Shown: piece by piece, positions 6,147 to 11,752 of the stretch
How the letters are laid out: each line of letters starts with the position of its first letter
Numbering within the stretch: position 1 is the stretch's first letter
Assembly: GCA_019247755.1 (NCBI GenBank)
Contig: JAFBAM010000084.1
Span: 1 to 11,752, forward strand
Reading direction: 5' to 3'
Length of the DNA: 11,752 nt
Source: Sphingomonas sp.
GTDB lineage: Bacteria > Pseudomonadota > Alphaproteobacteria > Sphingomonadales > Sphingomonadaceae
Notes under the pieces: model-generated
Told to the model about the DNA's origin: nothing
What the model saw: only the letters and a program-made list of their open reading frames with translations
The model's database searches: none
Made by a program: the position numbers and the translations under genes

Positions 6147-8309
6147 GTGACTCGGACGCTGTTGCTTGCAACGGCCGGGATGGCTGCGCTTACGCTCGGC
6201 ACATCGGCGACAGCCCAGAATGCCGCTCCCGCGCCTGCAGCGCAGCCCTCGGGCCAGGCGGCACGGACGACGACCTACGACGCCGCTTTCTTCGCGCAAT
6301 ATGCGCCGCGCACCGCGCTCGACATCGCGCAGCACGTCCCCGGCTTCACGCTCGACCTCGGCAACAGCCAGGCCGGCAACGGCAATGACGTGCGCGGGTT
6401 CGCCGGCACCGCCGGCAACGTCGTCATCAACGGCGCCCGCCCAAGCACCAAGGCCGAAGCCCTCGATACCACTCTGTCCAGGATTCCCGCCCAGCGCGTC
6501 GTCCGCGTCGAGGTCAGCCCCGGCGATCTTTACGGGTCGGACTATGCCGGCAAGAGCCAAGTGCTGAACGTCGTCATGTCCGACCAGGGCGGGTTCGACG
6601 CCAACATCACCGCGAGCGCCAAGCGCTGGTTCACCGGCTACGTGAACACCGACATCCAGGGCTCGGCCGTCTGGCGTCGTGGAAGCAATACCTTCAACAT
6701 TGCCGGCGGGACCGGCCGCAATCGCCAGGTCGAAGAAGGCACCGACGACCTGACCGATCTCGCGACCGCCGCACTCATCGAGCATCGCCGAAAGCACAAC
6801 AGCTATTTCAACAAGGATCCGTTCCTGGCCGGCGCATGGGCGAATGAAACCGGCCCGAACAAGACGATCCACGTCAACGCGCGCTGGCAGCCGAGCAGCT
6901 TCGACCTGTTCCAGGACAATCGCGTCACGCCCGCCACCGGCGCCCAGCATGACGACAATCTCATCCAGCGATACCGCGACCCCGTCATCGAGCTTGGCGG
7001 CGACGTCACCCGGCCCTTGAGCGGCGGTGCAATCAAGTTCGTCGCCCTCGCCACGCGCCGCAAGCGCGACGACACCGACCGCTACATTCAGCGCGCCGGC
7101 CTGATCGAAGACAATGCACCGGTGAACGGCGGCTTCGAGCAATCCGTCCACGCGCAGCGGAACGAGACCATCGGCCGCCTCAGCTGGACCAAGTCCAATG
7201 TGCTCGGCTTCTCCTTCGAAGCCGGCGCCGAGGCGGCGTACAACACGCTCGATGACAAGGTCGACCTGTTCGCGATCGACCAGACCGGCGGCAAGGTCCG
7301 CATCCCCCTCCCCATCGCCAACGCCAAGGTCAGCGAAAAGCGCGGCGAGGTGTACCTTAACGTCGGAAGGACCCTCTCGCCGAGCGTCCGGATCGACGGC
7401 GGCGTCAATTACGAATTCTCCAACCTCAAGGTCACCGGCGATGCGCAGGCCCAGCGCACCCTGAAATTCCTGAAGCCCAACCTGACCCTCGACTGGAAGG
7501 CGGGCGGCGGATGGCACACCCAATTCTCGATCCGCCGCACTGTCGCCCAGCTCAACTTCTACGACTTCATCAGCATCGGCGACCTGTCGACCAAACGCGT
7601 AACCGGCAGCAACGCCGACCTCGTGCCGCAGCGCACCTGGGAGTTCAGGTCTACGATCGAACACCCCTTGCTCGGCGACGGCCTGTTCAAGCTCGACCTC
7701 GGCTATGATCTCGTCAGCGAGCTGCAGGACCAGATCCTGATCGTCGACGACCAGGGCAATACATTCAGCGGCCCCGGCAATCTCGGCACGGGCAAGCGGT
7801 CCTTCGCGACGCTGACCCTCGACGTTCCCCTCGACAGGCTCTGGAAGGGCTTGCGCGCCAAGTTCAACGGAACGCTGCAGCGGACTCGCGTCGACGATCC
7901 GATCAGCGGCAACCCCAGGAACTGGAGCGGCTTCTGGCCGACCTGGCAGTATGATTTCAGCATCCGCCGCGATGCCGGTCCGTGGTCATACGGCGCCGAG
8001 TTCTTCGATAACAAGCGCATCACCTTCTACCGCACGGACGAGTTCGACACGAACATGAACCGCGGCGTCTTCATGACGTCCTTCGTCGAGTATCGGCCGA
8101 ACTCGAAGCTGGCGATCAACTTCAGCATCGACAATGCGCTGAGCACCCACGCGGCCCGCGACCGCATCCTCTTCCGGCCCAACCGGGCGACGCCGACCTC
8201 GACCTTCGAGGAATTCCGCGACCGCAACCGCCACCGCAGCTTCCAGATCACCTTGAAGCAGAGCTTCGGCGGCAGCGGCGGGACCAAGGTCGCCTCGAAG
8301 GGGCAATAG
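6147..8309 (+). CDS. TonB-dependent receptor / outer-membrane beta-barrel protein
   Basis: A 720-residue outer-membrane protein expected to import a ligand using TonB energy. It starts at GTG 6147, supported by AAGGGGA at 6133-6139 with a 7-base gap. Residues 1-23 are a signal peptide (LLLATAGMAALTLGTSATA, then Q). A plug domain spans about 45-146: ALDIAQHVPGFTLDLG, DVRGFAGTAGNVVINGARPS, then IPAQRVVRVEVSPGDLYGSDYAGKS. The rest alternates aromatic and polar strands as in a beta barrel. The barrel closes near SFQITLKQSF (698-707) and is followed by a 13-residue Gly/Ser/Lys tail, unusual because such barrels commonly end in an aromatic residue. I see no convincing TonB box before the plug. The substrate cannot be told from the sequence. 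The gene follows the repeat-protein block on the same strand after 129 bp holding a long hairpin, so a shared transcript is uncertain. Confidence 0.85.
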   Translation: MTRTLLLATAGMAALTLGTSATAQNAAPAPAAQPSGQAARTTTYDAAFFAQYAPRTALDIAQHVPGFTLDLGNSQAGNGNDVRGFAGTAGNVVINGARPSTKAEALDTTLSRIPAQRVVRVEVSPGDLYGSDYAGKSQVLNVVMSDQGGFDANITASAKRWFTGYVNTDIQGSAVWRRGSNTFNIAGGTGRNRQVEEGTDDLTDLATAALIEHRRKHNSYFNKDPFLAGAWANETGPNKTIHVNARWQPSSFDLFQDNRVTPATGAQHDDNLIQRYRDPVIELGGDVTRPLSGGAIKFVALATRRKRDDTDRYIQRAGLIEDNAPVNGGFEQSVHAQRNETIGRLSWTKSNVLGFSFEAGAEAAYNTLDDKVDLFAIDQTGGKVRIPLPIANAKVSEKRGEVYLNVGRTLSPSVRIDGGVNYEFSNLKVTGDAQAQRTLKFLKPNLTLDWKAGGGWHTQFSIRRTVAQLNFYDFISIGDLSTKRVTGSNADLVPQRTWEFRSTIEHPLLGDGLFKLDLGYDLVSELQDQILIVDDQGNTFSGPGNLGTGKRSFATLTLDVPLDRLWKGLRAKFNGTLQRTRVDDPISGNPRNWSGFWPTWQYDFSIRRDAGPWSYGAEFFDNKRITFYRTDEFDTNMNRGVFMTSFVEYRPNSKLAINFSIDNALSTHAARDRILFRPNRATPTSTFEEFRDRNRHRSFQITLKQSFGGSGGTKVASKGQ

Positions 8310-8311
8310 CC

Positions 8312-8340
8312 GCGGGGTGGCGCGTTCGCGCTACCGCCGC
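8312..8340 (+). terminator. GC-rich hairpin after the receptor gene, possible terminator
   Basis: GGTGGCGC (8316-8323) pairs with GCGCTACC (8328-8335), one G-T wobble included, around a GTTC loop. A further GCGG/CCGC (8312-8315 with 8337-8340) extends it past a single bulged base. It starts 2 bases after the receptor stop codon. No T-run follows, so it may be a weak or Rho-assisted terminator, or simply protect the mRNA end. Confidence 0.4.
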
Positions 8341-8366
8341 TAAGAGCGCGGCGACTTCATTCAACC

Positions 8367-8371
8367 GGGGA
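8367..8371 (+). promoter_or_regulatory. Ribosome binding site supporting a GTG start for gcdH
   Basis: GGGGA lies 7 bases before GTG 8379. The only nearby ATG (8374) is in another frame, and the frame upstream of 8379 offers no better start. The GTG gives the expected N-terminus of the enzyme. Confidence 0.7.
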
Positions 8372-8378
8372 ATATGCC

Positions 8379-9569
8379 GTGGCCGAGCCCGCCATCCTGC
8401 CGTTCGACTGGCAGGATCCGTTCGATCTCAATCACCAGCTGACCGACGAGGAGCGGCTCGTCCGCGACACCGCGGAGGGCTATGCTCAGGAGAAGCTGCT
8501 TCCGCGCGTGACCTCGGCCTATATGGACGAGCGGTTCGACCGCGAGATCATGAGCGAGTTCGGCGAGCTCGGACTGCTCGGAGCGACCATCCCGCACGAA
8601 TATGGCGGCGCCGGCCTCGGCTACGTCAGCTACGGCCTGATTGCCCGCGCGGTCGAGCGCGTCGACAGCGGCTACCGCTCGGCGATGTCGGTCCAGTCGA
8701 GCCTCGTCATGTATCCGATCTTCGCCTACGGGACCGAGGAGCAGCGGCAGAAGTATTTGCCCAAGCTCGCGGCCGGCGAATGGGTCGGCTGCTTCGGCCT
8801 CACCGAGCCCGATGCCGGCTCGGACCCTGGCGGAATGCGCACCCGCGCCCAGAAGGTCCAGGGCGGATATCTCCTCTCCGGAACCAAGATGTGGATCACC
8901 AATTCGCCGATCGCCGACGTCTTCGTCGTCTGGGCGAAGTCCGACGCGCATGACGGCAAGATCCGCGGTTTCGTGCTCGAAAAAGGCGCGAAGGGTCTCT
9001 CCGCGCCTAAGATCAAGGAGAAGCTGTCGCTTCGCGCCTCGATCACCGGCGAGATCGTGATGGACGGCGTCGAAGTCGGCGAGGATGCGCTCCTGCCCAA
9101 CGTCGAGGGCCTCAAGGGCCCGTTCGGCTGCCTCAACCGCGCGCGCTACGGCATAAGCTGGGGATCGATGGGCGCGGCCGAGGCATGCTATCACGCGGCC
9201 CGCCAGTATACGCTCGACCGCAAGCAATTCGGTAAGCCCCTCGCCTCCAACCAGCTCGTCCAGCTGAAGCTCGCCAACATGGCGACCGAGATCACGCTCG
9301 GCCTGCAGGCGTCATTGCGCGTCGGCCGCCGTCTCGAAGCCGGCGAGCTGATCCCCGAGACGATCAGCATGGTGAAGCGCAACAATTGCGGAAAGGCGCT
9401 GGAAATCGCGCGGATCGCCCGCGACATGCACGGCGGCAACGGCATCTCCGCCGAGTTCCAGGTGATGCGCCACGCCGCCAACCTGGAGACGGTCAACACC
9501 TATGAGGGCACGCACGACGTACACGCCCTCATTATGGGCCGCGCGATCACGGGGCTCAGCGCCTTCTGA
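8379..9569 (+). CDS. gcdH: Glutaryl-CoA dehydrogenase
   Basis: A 396-residue FAD enzyme of the acyl-CoA dehydrogenase family that oxidises and decarboxylates glutaryl-CoA to crotonyl-CoA in lysine and tryptophan breakdown, in the cytoplasm. The N-terminal FDWQDPFDLNHQLTDEER (9-26) is characteristic. SGYRSAMSVQSS (97-108) carries Arg100 and Ser104, matching the Arg94/Ser98 pair that binds the glutaryl carboxylate in the human enzyme and separates it from ordinary acyl-CoA dehydrogenases. The flavin-contact signature LTEPDAGSDPGG is at 141-152. The catalytic base is Glu376 in TYEGTHDVHALI, and RDMHGGNGIS is at 348-357. Length is normal and nothing looks damaged. It starts at GTG. It stands 69 bp after the receptor gene, behind a hairpin, with no other lysine- or glutarate-pathway gene in view, so it is probably its own transcription unit. 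Confidence 0.96.
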   Translation: MAEPAILPFDWQDPFDLNHQLTDEERLVRDTAEGYAQEKLLPRVTSAYMDERFDREIMSEFGELGLLGATIPHEYGGAGLGYVSYGLIARAVERVDSGYRSAMSVQSSLVMYPIFAYGTEEQRQKYLPKLAAGEWVGCFGLTEPDAGSDPGGMRTRAQKVQGGYLLSGTKMWITNSPIADVFVVWAKSDAHDGKIRGFVLEKGAKGLSAPKIKEKLSLRASITGEIVMDGVEVGEDALLPNVEGLKGPFGCLNRARYGISWGSMGAAEACYHAARQYTLDRKQFGKPLASNQLVQLKLANMATEITLGLQASLRVGRRLEAGELIPETISMVKRNNCGKALEIARIARDMHGGNGISAEFQVMRHAANLETVNTYEGTHDVHALIMGRAITGLSAF

Positions 9570-9650
9570 CCACCTCGCCTGCATTACTGTATTGCGTCAC
9601 TAAGACATAAGTGAGAAACTAGCGCCTTCGCGTGCCATCAGGAGACTGAT

Positions 9651-9959
9651 GTGAAACACGGCTTGGTCGAAGTCTTCGCCTACCAGGAAACGCTGCTGAT
9701 CATGGCGGTGTTCGGAATCGCCGTCCTCGCGATGATCTGGGTCGGGTTTCGACGGTGGCTTCAGTCCAGGGAAAGAGCGCATCAGCTGCTCAGCGAGCAG
9801 GCCGCACAATTTGGCGCTCTCGTGCAGCGCGTCGAAGCGCGCTTGAACGAGATCGAGCAGAAGGTGGCAGGTCCCGCTACTTCAGGCGCTGCGCAGATCG
9901 AACCACCCGCTAGCTCGGAACCTGATCTGATTTCGAAGCCGGACTCAGCCAAATCTTAG
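9651..9959 (+). CDS. Small single-pass membrane protein with coiled-coil-like tail, unknown function
   Basis: A 102-residue protein I do not recognise. One hydrophobic segment lies near 14-34 (ETLLIMAVFGIAVLAMIWVGF), followed by a basic juxtamembrane patch RRWLQSRER and an amphipathic stretch at about 43-73 (LLSEQAAQFGALVQRVEARL) with heptad-like spacing. A Pro/Ser-rich tail ends it. The layout of helix, basic patch and cytoplasmic coiled coil resembles PspB-type proteins, but sequence support for that is weak. It starts at GTG 9651 with AGGAG six bases upstream, in an ordinary gap after gcdH. It converges on the DUF3667-type gene, with 50 bp between the two stops and no clear hairpin there. 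The real start and a working ribosome site make it a probable gene. Confidence 0.65.
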   Translation: MKHGLVEVFAYQETLLIMAVFGIAVLAMIWVGFRRWLQSRERAHQLLSEQAAQFGALVQRVEARLNEIEQKVAGPATSGAAQIEPPASSEPDLISKPDSAKS

Positions 9960-10009
9960 CGCTCGTGCTCGGTCGACGATTAGCTGCAACGCCACAACGC
10001 CGGTGGTCG

Positions 10010-10852
10010 CTAGCTGGTGTAAAATGTGATCACGAAAATCGCGAAGCGATAGCCGACGAAGAGCAGTGCAAGGGTCGCCGTTAGGACAATGGCGGCAACG
10101 GTCCTCGATAACCCGCGAGCCGAATATGCTGGTCCGATAGCGAGGTAGATATAGGCTCCGCAGACCGCAACATTGGCGAGTGATAGCCAGGTATCGACCA
10201 CCGGCGATGCAAGGCCCCCGCCGCCCAGCAGCAAGCTTGCTTCCGCGACCGAAAGCGCGACGCAAAGGACGAGTAGCACGAACGAATAAAGGTGTAGGGC
10301 GAAGACGATATGTGCTCCCGCCGCCCGATGCGCTCCGCGGAACAGGAGCGCTGCGGCAGGCGCAAAGGCCAGCACCATCAGGATGATTAGCGCCTTGGCA
10401 TTGAAGATCGCTGCCCGATCGAAGGACTTCGCGAAGGCGGCAATCGCCTGCTCGTCGTCTCCGAACCGATCGGCGACCAGGGACTGCGCAAAATCGCGCC
10501 AGTCCTGGACATGCAGGTGCGAATCGAGAGATGATGAAAGGACGTTGGTGTTGGTGAGCGACTGGACCGCAAAGAACAGGGCATTGGCGATCAGGAAAAG
10601 TTGCAGCGGACCGAGGAACCGGCGGCGCTCGCCGCGGATATAGGAGTCGGTTAGCGCACCCGGCGCGACGAAAATAGCGCGCGAGCTTCTGAGCAATTTG
10701 CCGTCAACGCTGCTCAGCGTGCGGGCAAAGCGGGCCGCGAGATCGGTGAAGCTGAGGTCCCTGGGGCGAAGACGCTCTTCACCGCACTCCGCGCAAAATT
10801 TGGTTCGCCTTCGCTTGCCGCAACTCGGACAGGTCCAGCTCGTCGCCATCAT
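10010..10852 (-). CDS. Zinc-ribbon DUF3667-type membrane protein
   Basis: A 280-residue protein of unknown function. The N-terminus carries two CxxC knuckles, CPSCG at 8-12 and CAECG at 20-24, which together make a zinc ribbon. A cytoplasmic linker follows, then APGALTDSYIRGERRRFLGPLQLFLIAN at about 63-90, a pattern I associate with DUF3667 proteins (Pro-Gly, Tyr-Ile-x-Gly-x-Arg-Arg, then a membrane segment). Predicted membrane segments lie near 80-99, 153-171, 180-203, 221-241 and 251-277. Two ATGs in a row at 10852 and 10849 leave the start uncertain by one residue; AGAGGGT stands just upstream. It is transcribed away from lemA across a 138-bp gap. No partner suggests its role, and the DUF assignment is from memory of the pattern. 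Confidence 0.82.
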   Translation of the reverse strand: MMATSWTCPSCGKRRRTKFCAECGEERLRPRDLSFTDLAARFARTLSSVDGKLLRSSRAIFVAPGALTDSYIRGERRRFLGPLQLFLIANALFFAVQSLTNTNVLSSSLDSHLHVQDWRDFAQSLVADRFGDDEQAIAAFAKSFDRAAIFNAKALIILMVLAFAPAAALLFRGAHRAAGAHIVFALHLYSFVLLVLCVALSVAEASLLLGGGGLASPVVDTWLSLANVAVCGAYIYLAIGPAYSARGLSRTVAAIVLTATLALLFVGYRFAIFVITFYTS

Positions 10853-10990
10853 TACCCTCTGCCGAAGCTTAACAGCATTTGCCGCGTCCTGCTTCGACGG
10901 ACAGCAATAGGCCGAAAATCGGCATTCTGCGGCACTTCACCGTGGTCGCAATCGACCCTATGTTCCGCGGCGCATTATCGGGGGAAAATC
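10853..10990. promoter_or_regulatory. Divergent intergenic region between the DUF3667-type gene and lemA
   Basis: These 138 bp must hold promoters for both divergent genes. A small dyad, GCCGA-AAA-TCGGC, sits at 10911-10923 with five base pairs and a three-base loop. It is too small to be a convincing terminator and might be an operator. No clear -35/-10 pair could be assigned. A GGGGGA ribosome site precedes the lemA ATG. Confidence 0.4.
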
Positions 10991-11557
10991 ATGATCGGCT
11001 GGATTGTCCTTGGCGTCATTGTCGTCGTCCTTCTGTACCTGGTGGCGACCTACAACCGGCTCGTGCGCCTGCGGGCATTGGTCAAGGAAGGCTTCAGCGG
11101 GATCACGGTCCAGCTGCGGCGCCGCGCCGACCTCATCCCCAATCTGGTGGAATCCGTGCAGGGCTATGCCACGCACGAGCGCGAAGTGTTCGAGGAAGTC
11201 TCCAAGGCCCGCGCTGCCTCGGTGAATGCTGGTAGCGTCGCCGCCACGGCGCAGGCTGACGCTCAGCTCACCGGAATGCTCGGTCGCTTGTTTGCGGTGG
11301 CCGAGGCCTACCCCGAGCTCAAAGCCAACACCAACTTCCTCCAGCTTCAGGACCAGCTGGCCGGCATCGAAGGCGAGCTGCAGAGCGCGCGGCGGTACTA
11401 CAACGCGACCGTTCGCGACCTGAATTCGACCATCCAGAGCTTCCCGCCGGTACTGATCGCGCGGCCGATGGGCTTCGCCGAGGAACCCTTTTACCAGGAT
11501 GACGATCCCGCCATCCAAAGCGCCCCGAAAGTGTCGTTCCCCAAGCCGGCAGCCTGA
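10991..11557 (+). CDS. lemA: LemA family protein
   Basis: A 188-residue membrane-anchored protein. One N-terminal membrane helix (about 3-20, GWIVLGVIVVVLLYLVATY) is followed by the conserved LemA helical core: YNRLVRLRALVKEGFSG (21-37), VQLRRRADLIPNLVESVQGY (40-59), ELKANTNFLQLQDQLAGIEG (about 109-128) and ARRYYNATVRDLNSTIQSFP (133-152). Length is normal for the family. A longer acidic/Pro tail, FYQDDDPAIQSAPKVSFPKP, follows the core. LemA proteins are widespread and lack a settled biochemical role; they often neighbour TPM-domain or M48-peptidase genes, and the partner here, if any, would lie beyond the right edge. GGGGGAAAATC precedes the ATG as ribosome site. Confidence 0.93.
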   Translation: MIGWIVLGVIVVVLLYLVATYNRLVRLRALVKEGFSGITVQLRRRADLIPNLVESVQGYATHEREVFEEVSKARAASVNAGSVAATAQADAQLTGMLGRLFAVAEAYPELKANTNFLQLQDQLAGIEGELQSARRYYNATVRDLNSTIQSFPPVLIARPMGFAEEPFYQDDDPAIQSAPKVSFPKPAA

Positions 11558-11752
11558 GCAATCCGGTGCCTTCCTGGCGCTTCCAAAATAGGGTTTCGGC
11601 TGTCACGCAGCGCGGATGGCGGTGGCGCGCGCGTTCTCAGCGATTCGAAGCGCGATGAACGCTAAGTTCGCACAAAATGGCGCCGAACCTCGTGACATTA
11701 GTGGCTTTAAGGCGCTTCCAATACGCGCATCTGCCGCGCTTCTGTTGGGTTT
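11558..11752 (+). other. Right-edge sequence after lemA, with a doubtful partial reading frame
   Basis: No tRNA, repeat or terminator is seen here. A frame opens at ATG 11616 and stays open to the window edge (45 codons, starting MAVARAFSAIRSAMNAKF, with another ATG at 11655). No convincing ribosome site precedes either ATG and no family is recognised. It could be the start of the next gene or chance in GC-rich DNA. Confidence 0.2.

Noticed and set aside
6024..7664. Minus-strand 546-residue open frame
   Set aside because: It lies opposite the TonB-dependent receptor. Long antisense frames are common in GC-rich coding DNA; its product is low-complexity Val/Asp/Gly/Ala-rich with no domain, and it would cover the intergenic hairpin.
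8361..9227. Minus-strand 288-residue open frame
   Set aside because: It is antisense to gcdH, whose reading frame is fully conserved. The composition is that of a shadow frame.

Overview
The window is GC-rich chromosomal DNA from what is most likely an alphaproteobacterium of the Sphingomonadales. The pointers are a UrcA-family secreted protein, a sphingomonad-style TonB-dependent receptor, glutaryl-CoA dehydrogenase, and BlaI/M56 genes with a repeat-bearing tail. No insertion sequence, phage gene, CRISPR array, rRNA or origin was seen. This taxonomic reading is an inference from gene families, not from a marker gene.

Left part (1-2003, minus strand): two peptidoglycan enzymes in probable operon order. 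An MltB-type lytic transglycosylase (2003 to 939) is followed 42 bp later by a D-Ala-D-Ala carboxypeptidase (896 to the left edge, where it is cut). A tRNA-Ser(UGA) with encoded CCA lies on the plus strand at 2183-2272.

Centre (2357-8309, plus strand): the most interesting segment. Two identical 14-bp palindromes precede a BlaI/MecI-type repressor, whose stop codon overlaps the start of an M56 (BlaR1-like) membrane zinc peptidase. This peptidase has no penicillin-binding sensor domain. It ends instead in a beta-like segment and five copies of a repeat of about 29 residues. A small UrcA-family protein follows, then a secreted protein built on the same 29-residue repeat with exact periodicity. 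A 57-nt two-tier hairpin separates this block from a TonB-dependent receptor gene. The simplest reading is a self-regulated BlaI/BlaR-like envelope-sensing module in which the sensor tail and a secreted neighbour share one repeat fold. The ligand and regulon are unknown.

Right part (8310-11752): glutaryl-CoA dehydrogenase (gcdH, GTG start), a small one-helix membrane protein with a coiled-coil-like tail, a minus-strand zinc-ribbon DUF3667-type membrane protein, and a divergently placed lemA. The last 195 bp hold only a doubtful reading frame running off the edge. No gene-free stretch exceeds 300 bp; the longest gap with neither protein nor RNA gene is the 195 bp after lemA.
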